The notes below the pieces were generated by a model that had not been told where the DNA came from, made no database searches, and saw nothing but the letters and a program-made list of their open reading frames with translations. Positions 1 to 7,973 of a stretch of DNA of 64,000 nucleotides are shown here, in pieces (positions within the stretch are counted from its first letter, which is position 1; each line of letters begins with the position of its first letter). The DNA is from Nocardioides sp. NBC_00368 (GTDB lineage: Bacteria > Actinomycetota > Actinomycetes > Propionibacteriales > Nocardioidaceae): NCBI RefSeq assembly GCF_036090055.1, contig NZ_CP107970.1, forward strand, positions 5,415,001 to 5,479,000, given 5' to 3'. The translations under genes and the position numbers were made by a program.

Positions 1-591
1 GAACTCCATGTGCATGCCCGACTCGCCGGCACCTCCGAAGAACAGCGCGTAGACACTCCACCCCCAAGCGGCCAGCACACCGATCGAGACCAACGTGTCC
101 ATCGTGGCCGCACCGTGCCGAGCGTTGACGGCGGCAGCACGGTGGAAGGGCCATGCACCCCACAGGGCGACCGGTGAGGCGAGCGCAAACGCGAGCCACT
201 GCCAGAACTGGAACTGCGCCGGCGGCACCATCGACAGCACCACCACCGGTAGGGACAGCACGGCAGACAGGATCAGCCGATCCCGCAGGGAACGGATGCG
301 CCGCGCCTCGGCCGCCTCTGCCGACGCCTCACCAGATCCGTGCTCTGGTCTCGGGAGTGCGGCGCCGTATCCGGCGGTCGCGACGGTCGCAACCAGCTCG
401 TCGGGCAACACGCTGCCTGGGAACGTGACGTGCGCGGAGGCCGTGGCGAAGTTGACCGTCGCGAGGACGCCGGGCATCTTGTTGAGCTTCCGCTCGATTC
501 GGGTCGCGCAGGATGCGCAGGTCATCCCGGTGATCGTGAGGTCCACGGTGCCGCCTGTGGCGGGCCCTGCGGACAGCGAGGTGTCGGTCAT
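1..591 (-). CDS. Copper-type heavy-metal P-type ATPase, N-terminal part (cut by window edge)
   Basis: The first 197 residues of a P1B-type ATPase that would pump Cu(I) out of the cytoplasm. An HMA metal-binding domain fills about residues 15-85, with the metal motif GMTCASC at residues 22-28. Membrane segments begin near residue 100 (LILSAVLSLPVVVLSMV), and HGAATMDTLVSIGV matches the conserved start of the P1B membrane core. The catalytic DKTG and CPC motifs would lie beyond position 1 and cannot be checked. The ATG at 591 faces the divergent TauE/cupredoxin gene across a 62-bp gap with a palindromic operator, so the two are probably co-regulated. Copper rather than another metal is inferred from the motif and neighbours. 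Confidence 0.9.
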   Translation of the reverse strand, partial: MTDTSLSAGPATGGTVDLTITGMTCASCATRIERKLNKMPGVLATVNFATASAHVTFPGSVLPDELVATVATAGYGAALPRPEHGSGEASAEAAEARRIRSLRDRLILSAVLSLPVVVLSMVPPAQFQFWQWLAFALASPVALWGAWPFHRAAAVNARHGAATMDTLVSIGVLAAWGWSVYALFFGGAGESGMHMEF

Positions 592-601
592 GGCGTCCTT
601 T

Positions 602-620
602 CTACTATCTGACATAGTAG
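602..620. promoter_or_regulatory. Perfect palindrome CTACTAT-N5-ATAGTAG, likely metal-responsive operator
   Basis: A perfect 7-bp inverted repeat with a 5-bp spacer sits 10 bp from the ATPase start codon and 34 bp before the divergent TauE/cupredoxin start. Its placement between two divergent copper genes suggests an operator for both. The TACTA/TAGTA half-sites resemble BlaI/CopY-family sites more than CsoR sites, but the binding protein is not in the window. Confidence 0.55.
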
Positions 621-653
621 TAGCACTGTCGCGAACGAACGGAGACCATCCCC

Positions 654-1712
654 ATGAACCTTGGCGCCATCCTCCTTGCCGGCCTACTGGCTGGCGGCGT
701 CTCATGTGCCGCCGTCCAAGGTGGCCTTCTGGCCGGTCTGGTGGCGCGCCAGAAGGGTCGCACGACCGGGATTGAGGGCGGGAAGCGACAGCCGGCGATG
801 AAGCAGACGTGGCAGGCACAGCTCGGAGGTGACCTGGCTCCGGTGGGCGGCTTTCTCGCCGGGAAGATCACCTCGCACGCTCTGTTCGGCGCGCTGCTCG
901 GCGCAGTCGGCTCGGCCGTCCAGCTCTCTCCGAATCTCCGCTCGACCGTGCAGATCGTGGCGGGCCTTCTGATCATCGCCTTCGGTCTGGCTCAGCTCGG
1001 CGTACCGGGCTTCAGGAGTTTCGCGATCACTCTGCCCGCCTCCTGGGTGAAGCTCGTGCGTGGTCGTGCACACTCGACAAGCGCCCTGGCTCCAGCGATC
1101 CTCGGGTTCGCCTCGATCCTGCTGCCGTGTGGCGTGACGCTGTCGATGATGGCGCTGGCCATCACCTCAGGATCCCCTGTACGGGGCGCGCTCACCATGG
1201 CTGTGTTCGTTCTCGGCACCGCGCCGTTGTTCACCCTCATCGGATATGTCGCTCACAAGGCGGCGGCTGCCTGGAAGGGCCGGCTCGCGCTCGCCACCGG
1301 CATCGTTGTGCTTCTCGCCGGGTTCTACACGCTGAACGGCGGCCTCACCCTGGCCGGTTCGCCGCTGGCCGCGCAGAATCTCAAACAGACCTTCGGTATC
1401 GACCAACCAGCGATCGCGGACGCCTCTACGGTGACGATGGCCGACGGCACACAGACTGCGGTCATCACAGTCACCTCGGGCCGGTTCTCGCCAGCAAACC
1501 TCGCACTCAAGGCAGGCGTCCCGACCAAGGTGATCTTCCGTTCCCAGGGCGCCTACGGATGCGTACGAGCGCTCGTCGTCCCCGCCCTCAACACTCAAAC
1601 AGTTCTGCCCGAGAACGGCGACACCCCGTTCGACCTCGGCATCACCAAGGCCGGGCGCATCGACTACTCGTGCTCGATGGGCATGTACTCCGGCACCATC
1701 ACGATCAGCTAG
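654..1712 (+). CDS. TauE/SafE-like membrane protein with C-terminal cupredoxin-like domain
   Basis: A 352-residue protein. Residues 1-240 hold several hydrophobic helices of the TauE/SafE/DsbD-like transporter type, starting LLAGLLAGGVSCAAVQGG and including the conserved proline-cysteine turn ILLPCGVTLSM. Residues about 265-352 form a small beta-rich domain resembling a cupredoxin, with Cys and Met near the end (YSCSMGMYSGTITI) that could bind copper. The family is often found beside CopA and CopZ in actinobacterial copper-resistance loci. A GGAGA Shine-Dalgarno lies just before the ATG. CopZ-like, small membrane and DUF2752 genes follow closely on the same strand, so this is probably the first gene of the operon. 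Transport substrate is unknown; copper is inferred. Confidence 0.8.
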   Translation: MNLGAILLAGLLAGGVSCAAVQGGLLAGLVARQKGRTTGIEGGKRQPAMKQTWQAQLGGDLAPVGGFLAGKITSHALFGALLGAVGSAVQLSPNLRSTVQIVAGLLIIAFGLAQLGVPGFRSFAITLPASWVKLVRGRAHSTSALAPAILGFASILLPCGVTLSMMALAITSGSPVRGALTMAVFVLGTAPLFTLIGYVAHKAAAAWKGRLALATGIVVLLAGFYTLNGGLTLAGSPLAAQNLKQTFGIDQPAIADASTVTMADGTQTAVITVTSGRFSPANLALKAGVPTKVIFRSQGAYGCVRALVVPALNTQTVLPENGDTPFDLGITKAGRIDYSCSMGMYSGTITIS

Positions 1713-1718
1713 GACACC

Positions 1719-1991
1719 ATGCAGACCACCTATACCTGGGCCGTGACCGGCATGCACTGCAACAGCTGCAGCATCCTCATCGACGAGGCCGTCGAAGAAC
1801 TCGATGGCGTGACTTCTTCGACCACTTCGCTCAAGAAGAAGCTCACTACTGTCACGCTCGACCCCACCCGATGCGAACCTGCCCACGTCGCCGAGGCGAT
1901 CCGCATCGCCGGCTACGACGTCAACCCTGTATCCGTGAGCGCTCAGGCTGCACCCGTACGGCGCGCATGGTTTCGCCGGGCACGGTCGTGA
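1719..1991 (+). CDS. CopZ-like heavy-metal-associated domain protein
   Basis: A 90-residue protein that is essentially one HMA (ferredoxin-like) domain. The metal-binding loop GMHCNSC occurs at residues 11-17, matching the GMxCxxC signature of Cu(I) chaperones. A basic tail (RRAWFRRARS) extends past the usual ~68-residue CopZ length. The gene starts 6 bp after the preceding stop, so the two are co-transcribed. It probably hands Cu(I) to the divergent P-type ATPase or to the cupredoxin-like domain of its upstream neighbour. Metal specificity is inferred from family and context. Confidence 0.85.
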   Translation: MQTTYTWAVTGMHCNSCSILIDEAVEELDGVTSSTTSLKKKLTTVTLDPTRCEPAHVAEAIRIAGYDVNPVSVSAQAAPVRRAWFRRARS

Positions 1992-1998
1992 GGTCCTG

Positions 1999-2115
1999 AT
2001 GGGCAACCGCTCAAAGAGATGGGCGCAGAAGAGTCTGTGGCCCGTGTATGCGTTCGGGGCGTTCATCGTCATCGGCTTCACGCTCACCGTGCTCGGGGTG
2101 CGGACGTGCCTGTGA
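1999..2115 (+). CDS. 38-residue single-pass membrane protein
   Basis: A short reading frame (ATG at 1999, stop at 2113-2115) encoding 38 residues: a basic start (MGNRSKRWAQKS) and then one hydrophobic helix of about 18 residues (VYAFGAFIVIGFTLTVLG). It begins 7 bp after the CopZ-like stop and ends in a GTGA overlap with the GTG start of the DUF2752 gene. Such coupling argues that it is translated. AGGTCCTG just before the ATG could serve as a weak ribosome binding site. The function is unknown. A role as a small subunit or anchor for the neighbouring copper proteins is a guess from position. Confidence 0.6.
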   Translation: MGNRSKRWAQKSLWPVYAFGAFIVIGFTLTVLGVRTCL

Positions 2116-2591
2116 ACGCGCCATCGCACACCCATCTGGCGATGCGGGTGACTCTCGAGGGGCGCGACCGATACCGGTGGATCAGTCTCGGGGCGGCGGG
2201 CCTGGCAGTGATCGCTGGAGGCATGGCGGTGTTCGGCTTGCCCCCGATCGATCTCCACGGGCCGTTGCACTGGTACGGGATCATGGACCCGCTGTGCGGC
2301 GGCACTCGTGCCGCCCGCTACACCGCGATGGGTCGGTGGGGTGAGGCATGGCGCTACAACCCACTCGGCATCGCCACCGTGCTGGTCGTAAGCCTGCTGC
2401 TCCTACGTGGCGCCACCGGCATCATGACCGGCCGTTGGCTCACCGCGCACATCACCTGGACCCGCCGCGCACGCAGGATCGCCATCGCTGCGGCCGTGAT
2501 CTTGCTGATCCTTCTCGAGATCCGGCAACAGGGTCGGGCCGACCTGCTGATGCAGGGCACCTTCACCTTCATCGACCACCCTGTTCGTTGA
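2112..2591 (+). CDS. DUF2752 membrane protein
   Basis: A 159-residue protein. The motif MDPLCGGTRAARYTAMG followed by WRYNPLG is typical of DUF2752, a small family with two to three membrane helices. Helices are visible near residues 25-45, 88-105 and 125-142. GTG at 2112 is chosen because it overlaps the preceding stop (GTGA) and because the residues encoded further upstream in the same frame are Arg/His-rich and look non-coding. No biochemical function is established for the family. Here it is embedded in a copper operon, and the lipoprotein gene starts 23 bp downstream. Confidence 0.75.
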   Translation: MNAPSHTHLAMRVTLEGRDRYRWISLGAAGLAVIAGGMAVFGLPPIDLHGPLHWYGIMDPLCGGTRAARYTAMGRWGEAWRYNPLGIATVLVVSLLLLRGATGIMTGRWLTAHITWTRRARRIAIAAAVILLILLEIRQQGRADLLMQGTFTFIDHPVR

Positions 2592-2614
2592 ACCCTGACC
2601 CTGAGGATCGAACC

Positions 2615-3463
2615 ATGCACCGCCTGCCTGTTCTTGTAGCGATCTCCTCCTCCGTGATCCTGCTTCTGGGCGGCTGCGCGTCGGACCAACCGGAACGCTC
2701 AGCCGCCACGGGCGACGATCAACAGATCGGCCACATCCACGGGCTCGGCATCGATCCCGCCGACGGCGCCCTGTATGCAGCAGGACACCTCGGGGTCTTC
2801 AAGATCGAGAACGGCACACCAACCCGCATCGCCAACCGCTGGCAAGACACCATGGCGTTCACCGTCACCGGTCCGCACACCTTCCTGGGCAGCGGCCACC
2901 CGGACCTGAACGAGGACCTGCCGCCCCATCTCGGTCTGATCGAATCCACCGATGCAGCCAAGACCTGGAAACCCCTGTCACTCCAGGGCGAGGCCGACTT
3001 CCACGCACTCGAGGTCGTCGGCAACCGGGTGTTCGGCTACGACTCCAACAGCAGCCAGATCCTCGCCACCACCGACCGTACGACGTGGAAGAGCGTGACG
3101 GAGGGCGAGTTCATCGACCTCGCCTCATCGTCGGGCAAGACTGATCAGGTCCTCGCCACCACCGGAGCGGGTGAACTCGTCCGGGTGGACCTCGGCGGCC
3201 AGACCACGAAAGTCGCCGACGCACCCCGGCTCGTGTGGATCGACGCCACCCCGCGCGGCGTGCTCGTCGGCACCGGACCTGACGGCAAGGTCTACACGGC
3301 CGACTCTGCAACCGGCGACTGGATCAACCCAGGATCGGTCACTGGGCAACCCGAAGCCCTCGACGCCACGGACACCGTCTGGCACGTCGCAACCGATACC
3401 GGAATCTACGCATCCGAGGATCAGGGGGCGACGTGGTCCAAGATCGTCGAAATCGGACAGTAA
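2615..3463 (+). CDS. F510_1955-type lipoprotein with BNR/sialidase-like repeats
   Basis: A 282-residue exported lipoprotein. The N-terminus MHRLPVLVAISSSVILLLGGC ends in a lipobox with the lipidated Cys at 21. The rest resembles a beta-propeller of BNR/exo-alpha-sialidase type (HIHGLGIDPADGALYAAGH; ESTDAAKTWKPLS; ASEDQGATWSKI), the pattern annotated as F510_1955-family glycosylhydrolase in actinobacterial metal islands. No catalytic residues can be assigned, so glycosidase activity is doubtful. The ATG at 2615 has GAGGA upstream. It is the last gene of the copper operon; a role in extracytoplasmic copper handling is inferred only from position. Confidence 0.75.
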   Translation: MHRLPVLVAISSSVILLLGGCASDQPERSAATGDDQQIGHIHGLGIDPADGALYAAGHLGVFKIENGTPTRIANRWQDTMAFTVTGPHTFLGSGHPDLNEDLPPHLGLIESTDAAKTWKPLSLQGEADFHALEVVGNRVFGYDSNSSQILATTDRTTWKSVTEGEFIDLASSSGKTDQVLATTGAGELVRVDLGGQTTKVADAPRLVWIDATPRGVLVGTGPDGKVYTADSATGDWINPGSVTGQPEALDATDTVWHVATDTGIYASEDQGATWSKIVEIGQ

Positions 3464-3657
3464 CTGCGTAAGTGCCCCGGTTGATCCGACAGCGGCGTCA
3501 CCGCGAACGGGTCCTGTCCGGCAGTTTCTCCAGTACGAGCTGGATCGATCCGATGTTCCAACATGGACTCCAGGATCGACGTTACCCAAAGGTGGCGCCG
3601 AAACGGCCTTGGTGCTGTGACGCCGACGGACGCGCGTCGGCGAATTTTGCGTGCCTC

Positions 3658-4155
3658 CTAGGTCTCAGTTGCTGGTTGGTCCTTCCAAGACAGCGCAACG
3701 AGCAGGAGTCCGCCGGTCACGATGAAAACGTCCGCGAGGTTGAAGGTGGGCCACCAGCCGGTGTGCAGGTAATCGGTGACGTGCCCGTCCGGCGTGCGAT
3801 CGATGAGGTTGGCGAGCGCGCCGCCGAGAATGACGGCGAGCGCGAGGCCCCAGGGCTGGCTTGCTTCTGGCGTGGTGCGCCATAGCAGCACTGCTACCCC
3901 TGCCGTGAGAAGGGCGGTTATCCCGACGACGATCCAGGACGGAGCGTCGGCTGCGAAGGAGAATGCGACGCCGGGGTTGAAGGTGAGCCGGAGATCGAGA
4001 AGGCCGCCTTCGATCGGAGCAGCAGGTAGGGCGCGTTCGGCCCATGCCTTGATTCCGAGGTCGGCTCCGGCAAGGACGGCGGCCAGGACGAGCAGCCCGA
4101 TCCGGCGTTTGAGGACGCGGGACCGAGCTGCGACGGTGGTGCTAGGGGCTGTCAC
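3658..4155 (-). CDS. lspA: Signal peptidase II (lipoprotein signal peptidase)
   Basis: A 165-residue integral membrane aspartyl peptidase that cleaves prolipoproteins after lipidation. It has four predicted helices and both catalytic Asp motifs: NLIDR and FNLADVFIV in the C-terminal third. The GTG at 4155 overlaps the TGA of the CDF gene (GTGA), which fixes the start and shows translational coupling. LspA copies in metal-resistance operons are known (PbrC in the lead-resistance pbr operon, and CmtR-CDF-LspA cassettes). This copy is therefore probably an accessory paralogue, not the chromosomal housekeeping gene, and may mature element-encoded lipoproteins such as the one at 2615-3463. Confidence 0.9.
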   Translation of the reverse strand: MTAPSTTVAARSRVLKRRIGLLVLAAVLAGADLGIKAWAERALPAAPIEGGLLDLRLTFNPGVAFSFAADAPSWIVVGITALLTAGVAVLLWRTTPEASQPWGLALAVILGGALANLIDRTPDGHVTDYLHTGWWPTFNLADVFIVTGGLLLVALSWKDQPATET

Positions 4156-4862
4156 TGGCAGTCCTGCGAGCACGAGGACGCCTGGCCGGAGCCGGGCTCG
4201 TTGTCGTCGTCTTCGCAGCCATCGTCGCAGACGAGTTCGCCTTCCCAGGCTTCCTTGCCCTCCATGATGGCGAAGGCGGCGATGACAAAGCCGGCTACGG
4301 GGTCGATCCAGGTCCAGCCCAACAGCGCGAAGGCCACCAGTCCCGCGAAGGTCGATACGGACAGCCACGCGCACAGCTTCGTTTCGGCGGCGTCGGCGAC
4401 GACGAGGCGGGAGTTCATCTCCAGACCGGCCTTGCGCTTGGCGTGGGCCAGCCAGGGCATGATGACGATGGAGACGCCGGTCAAGACGATGCCGACCAGG
4501 GAGGTGTCGGGTTTCTCGCCGCTGACGAGGTCGCGGATGCCTTCGATGGTGACGTAGGCGGCGAGGGCGAAGAACGTGACGGCGATGAACTTCAGGGCCC
4601 TGCGTTCCTTGGCCTCGTCTGGTTCGCCGCCCTTCATCTCCGCGAGCAGCCGCACCAGGACCACCGTCGCGGCAGCGACCTCGATGCTGGAGTCGACCCC
4701 AAAGCCGATCAGCGAGACCGCCCCGGCGACCGTGCCGGCCGCGATCGCGATGATGCCCTCGACGACGTTGTAGCCGATCGTGAACTGGGCGTACCTGACA
4801 GCGCGGCGGGCAGCCTTGCCGGTCACGTCCGGCGTGGTGGCCGTGGTCGGTGTGCTGCTCAT
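4152..4862 (-). CDS. Cation diffusion facilitator-type metal exporter
   Basis: A 236-residue inner-membrane transporter of the CDF superfamily, expected to export a divalent metal in exchange for protons. Six hydrophobic helices are visible. SLIGFGVDSSIEV in helix 2 and VVADAAETKL in helix 5 carry the acidic residues at the usual metal-site positions. There is no long cytoplasmic CDF C-terminal domain. Instead the protein ends in a Cys/acid-rich tail (CDDGCEDDDNE, then SSCSQDCQ) that looks metal-binding. It overlaps the repressor upstream (ATGA) and lspA downstream (GTGA), giving a tight three-gene operon. Cd/Pb/Zn specificity is inferred from the CmtR-like regulator. Confidence 0.85.
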   Translation of the reverse strand: MSSTPTTATTPDVTGKAARRAVRYAQFTIGYNVVEGIIAIAAGTVAGAVSLIGFGVDSSIEVAAATVVLVRLLAEMKGGEPDEAKERRALKFIAVTFFALAAYVTIEGIRDLVSGEKPDTSLVGIVLTGVSIVIMPWLAHAKRKAGLEMNSRLVVADAAETKLCAWLSVSTFAGLVAFALLGWTWIDPVAGFVIAAFAIMEGKEAWEGELVCDDGCEDDDNEPGSGQASSCSQDCQ

Positions 4863-5248
4863 CGGGTGGACTCCTCAGGGCCGATGGAGTTGGATCCGTA
4901 GGTGGGGCACAGGTCGACGGCGTCGCCGGTAGCGGCGAGCAACTGCTCTGCGGAGGCGAGCAGGTCGAGCAGCTCCGGCCTAGCGAGCGAGTGCAGGGTG
5001 GCGCGGCCTTGTGGCCGGGAGGTGATCAGGCCACAGTCGCGCAGGCAGGCGAGGTGCGCGGAGACTGTGGACTGCGCCAGCCCCACGCAGCTGACTAGGT
5101 CCGTGACGCGGGCCTCGCCCTCTGCAAGTCGCCGCAGAATCGCCAGGCGTGCCGGGTCTCCCAGGGAACGGAACAGGGCAACGGCCGCGGTCGGCGCCCC
5201 ACATGAGGTGGTAGCCGACAGTGCGCTCTCCGTGCTATCAATCGTCAT
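4859..5248 (-). CDS. ArsR/SmtB-family repressor, CmtR-like Cd(II)/Pb(II) sensor
   Basis: A 129-residue winged-helix repressor. The DNA-recognition region reads LAQSTVSAHLACLRDCGLI. Cys68 and Cys72, spaced by four inside this helix, match the Cys57/Cys61 pair of mycobacterial CmtR, and Cys114 near the C-terminus matches its third ligand Cys102. This supports Cd/Pb sensing at the alpha4C site rather than As or Zn sensing. The gene heads the CDF-lspA operon (4-nt overlap) and would repress it until metal binds. A methyltransferase gene diverges 50 bp away, so the operator probably lies in 5249-5298. The metal assignment is by motif comparison from memory. Confidence 0.88.
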   Translation of the reverse strand: MTIDSTESALSATTSCGAPTAAVALFRSLGDPARLAILRRLAEGEARVTDLVSCVGLAQSTVSAHLACLRDCGLITSRPQGRATLHSLARPELLDLLASAEQLLAATGDAVDLCPTYGSNSIGPEESTR

Positions 5249-5298
5249 GGAACGATGATAACTGTCGTAGTCGATGTTTATCTAGAAGGGGTCGTGTC

Positions 5299-5928
5299 AT
5301 GTTGATGAACCGAATCGAGAAAGCAGCGGTCAACAGTCCCGCCCGCCGGGCCCTGCAACGCTTCTACGAGGTCCCCGCGCTGTTGCGGCTGGCCGGCGGG
5401 CCGCTACCAGAGGGCGGCCGCGCCGTGGAGATCGGCTGCGGCTCCGGGTACGGCACACGGATGATCCTCGACCGCTTCCAGGCCGCACAGGTCGATGCAC
5501 TTGACCTCGATCCCGACATGGTGGCCAAGGCCCAGCACCGCCTAGCGGACCGTCCGGACCGGGTGCGCCTCCAGGTAGCGGACGCCACCGACCTGAAGGC
5601 GGCGTTTGATGCCGCGGACGCCACCTATGACGCGGCCTTCGACTTCGCGATCATCCATCACATCCCCGATTGGCGCGCGAGCGTCGCTGAGATCGCACGT
5701 GTGCTGAAACCCGGCGGAATGTTCATCTTCGACGAAGTCACCGCCCATGCCCTGGCCCGACCGACCTACCGGCGACTGTTCGACCACCCCGAGCACGACC
5801 GATTCACCGCGCAGGATTTCCTCGCCGAGCTACCCCATCACGGCCTGGCTGTGACCGGTGCATTCACCCGCATCCAGGGCGACTATCTGCTCGGCGCCGC
5901 CCGCAAGCTCGACTTCGGCAGCGAATGA
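5299..5928 (+). CDS. Class I SAM-dependent methyltransferase
   Basis: A 209-residue Rossmann methyltransferase. Motif I is VEIGCGSGYGTRM near residue 42, the acidic ribose-binding loop is DALDLDPDM, and motif IV-like residues FDFAIIHHIPDW follow. The ATG at 5299 is preceded by GAAGGGG at good spacing; a second ATG two codons later is possible. Transcription diverges from the CmtR-like repressor across 50 bp, so it may share its metal regulation. The substrate cannot be read from the sequence. Methylation of a metalloid or of a lipid are both possible. Confidence 0.8.
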   Translation: MLMNRIEKAAVNSPARRALQRFYEVPALLRLAGGPLPEGGRAVEIGCGSGYGTRMILDRFQAAQVDALDLDPDMVAKAQHRLADRPDRVRLQVADATDLKAAFDAADATYDAAFDFAIIHHIPDWRASVAEIARVLKPGGMFIFDEVTAHALARPTYRRLFDHPEHDRFTAQDFLAELPHHGLAVTGAFTRIQGDYLLGAARKLDFGSE

Positions 5929-6344
5929 GCACGATGCCCATCACCGAGGGACGTGATTTCGGCAGGTCAGAGGGCGTGCCGCACCGCACGTCAGGTGGCG
6001 GCTTGAAAATCGCCATGTCACGGTGAGCGGGTGTTCGAGGGCGAGGGTGGCCACTGGCGGAGTGGTTTCGACCCTGGGTAGTAGGAGCGCGGCATGCCGC
6101 GCTGACTGCATCAGGGGGTGCAACGGTCATGAGGGCGGCGTCCAGGCGGGAAGCGACTCCAGACGCGTTGATACCCCCTGCGCGATCGAGTTCTCTCGAG
6201 GTGGCTTCGAGCGGACGAGTGCACCAGGACAGGCTCTGTGACGGTGAGCGAGCCAAGATCCTCACGCCGGAGCAGGACGCACGGGCGGTGCGAGCGCTGG
6301 CCGTGTTCAAGGCGAAGCGGGATGCGTTCTTGGCGGGGGTGCCG
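5929..6344. other. 416-bp stretch without a recognisable gene
   Basis: This stretch separates the methyltransferase from the end of the recombinase gene. It holds an 18-bp perfect palindrome at 6086-6103 (stem AGCGCGG, loop CATG), which may be a terminator hairpin. A 93-residue plus-strand frame at 6129-6410 runs into the recombinase tail antisense and matches nothing I recognise. No tRNA or attachment-site-like repeat is evident. Confidence 0.5.
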
Positions 6345-7955
6345 TTAGAGCAGCTCGACGCGGATGTCTGGGTTGTCGACGTAGATGCGGTGAACGCCGA
6401 AGTCGCGTAGCAGTCTCTGCCGTAGAGCGACGGGTGCTGATTCGTCTTCCAAGGCTTGGGCCAGCTCGGCGAACCGCTCGGCAATCTCTCCGGCGAACGG
6501 GAGAATCTCGATCTGCGCGCTGTCACCAAGGTCAGCCAGGTCGGCCCGCGCCGCACTGACCGCCTCATCAGTGCGGCGCTTCGTCGACACGAGGTCGTCG
6601 TCATCGAGAAGGCCCTTGATCGCCAGTCGTTTGGCGTTCTTCCACTCGGCTTCAGACTCCGCGATGCGGGCCTCTAGGGCGGTCCGCCTTCGGGCGTGTT
6701 CGTCTTTGGAGACGCCGCGGCTGACCGTGACCTGGACCGTGGCGCCACCACGTATCGGCTGCGAACCGACACCCTTGATGATGCGGTCGGCCAGCATGCT
6801 GTTCACGCGCGTGCAGGTGCCTGGATAGCCTTCCTTGGCCACCATTCCGGGTCGAGTGCCGGGGCAGTAGAACCTGATGCGGATCTTCATGTTCGGTTTG
6901 CCCGGATTATCGACTCGGGCGTACATGCGGTGTCCGCAGCGGGCGCAGTAGACGAACCGATCCAGGACGTGCTCGGGAACGACGCGCTTCTTCATGCGGC
7001 GTTCGCCGCGTCGAGCCATGCGCTGAGTGTGCACGCGGTCCCAGAGGTCGGGATCCACGAGCGGACCGAGCGGGGAAGCCTTCACGACACGTCCAGGGTC
7101 GTCCTCGTCGCGGGCTTCCAGGTAGGCCCTGCCGTTCTCGTCGCGAAGAACCTGCCGCCGGCCCCACACCAGTTCACCCTTGTAGAGAGGGTTGTCGAGG
7201 ATTCCGTTGATCGTGTTTCCGCCCCACCCGGACCGTCGTGTCTTGGTTGGTACCGCTTCCGTATTCAGCCGTCGGGCGATTTCGTCGGAGGGCACGCCTT
7301 CATCGGCCCATGCGAAGATCTGCTTGAGCCAGGGGTATTCGTCCGGGTGCAGTTCGAGTTCGCCTGAACGCACCTTGCGGCCTCCGACGAAGGCCGGCAT
7401 CCCGCTGGGAAGCTCGACGCCATCGACCACGAGCGGCTTCATACGTACGCCGTACGCGGGGCGCATGGCGATCGTGGAGCCGGCCGCAACCTTGGCGCGA
7501 AGATTGCGGCGAGTGCGGCGCCTGACCTTGAGCACCTCGCCCTTCGCGTTCACGGCGCGTAGGTCGGCGTCGTACATCGCGTCCTCGTCGTGCGGATCGA
7601 TCAGGCCGATGTCCTCTGTCACGAGCGTGATGCCGAGTCGTTTGCACAGGGTGGTGATCTGCTGGCGCTGGCCGATACCTGCGGTGAGTCGCTCGAGCTC
7701 GTTGACTACCAGGTAGTGCACATCGCGGTTGGCTTCCAGGTAGTCGAAGAGCTCTTGGAGGCCCGGGCGGTCGGCGAGACTGCGAGAGACACCTTCGTCG
7801 GCGAACGAGTGCGTCAAGACGATGTCGTGTTCGGCGGCAACGGCGTCGTTGATCGCGCGCTGCTCAGCCGTCGAACCCTGCTCGTCGGTCGAGTAGCGCG
7901 TGTAACCAACTCCGTGCCGCACCTGCGGCCCGGAGTTGTGGCGCCGTGCGTTCAC
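6345..7955 (-). CDS. Large serine recombinase (integrase)
   Basis: A 536-residue site-specific recombinase. The resolvase-type catalytic domain covers residues 1-150, with nucleophile Ser22 in GYTRYSTDEQ and the conserved DEGVSRSLADRPG and ELERL stretches. A recombinase DNA-binding domain follows (RLNTEAVPTKTRR, then the NPLYKGELVWGRR region), then a zinc ribbon with CARCGHRM and later Cys residues in FYCPG and GTCTRV, then a C-terminal coiled coil. The length fits phage and ICE integrases. The GTG at 7955 is leaderless: TACGAT ends 6 nt upstream. The gene lies 30-40 bp from the broken ligC, as expected for an integrase next to its attachment site. Confidence 0.92.
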   Translation of the reverse strand: MNARRHNSGPQVRHGVGYTRYSTDEQGSTAEQRAINDAVAAEHDIVLTHSFADEGVSRSLADRPGLQELFDYLEANRDVHYLVVNELERLTAGIGQRQQITTLCKRLGITLVTEDIGLIDPHDEDAMYDADLRAVNAKGEVLKVRRRTRRNLRAKVAAGSTIAMRPAYGVRMKPLVVDGVELPSGMPAFVGGRKVRSGELELHPDEYPWLKQIFAWADEGVPSDEIARRLNTEAVPTKTRRSGWGGNTINGILDNPLYKGELVWGRRQVLRDENGRAYLEARDEDDPGRVVKASPLGPLVDPDLWDRVHTQRMARRGERRMKKRVVPEHVLDRFVYCARCGHRMYARVDNPGKPNMKIRIRFYCPGTRPGMVAKEGYPGTCTRVNSMLADRIIKGVGSQPIRGGATVQVTVSRGVSKDEHARRRTALEARIAESEAEWKNAKRLAIKGLLDDDDLVSTKRRTDEAVSAARADLADLGDSAQIEILPFAGEIAERFAELAQALEDESAPVALRQRLLRDFGVHRIYVDNPDIRVELL

Positions 7956-7961
7956 GGATGC

Positions 7962-7967
7962 ATCGTA
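7962..7967 (-). promoter_or_regulatory. -10 box TACGAT of the recombinase (leaderless)
   Basis: TACGAT on the minus strand with 6 nt before the GTG start, giving a transcript that would begin at or next to the start codon. It lies between the gene and the ligC junction, so it is probably supplied by the element. Confidence 0.5.
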
Positions 7968-7973
7968 CCGCGA

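Noticed and set aside
5249..5298. Defined CmtR operator
   Set aside because: The 50-bp divergent gap must contain one, but only a weak dyad (ACGA with TCGT) is visible, so I did not call a site.
6129..6410. 93-residue frame overlapping the recombinase end
   Set aside because: It shares 66 bp antisense with the recombinase, has no ribosome binding site and no recognisable domain.
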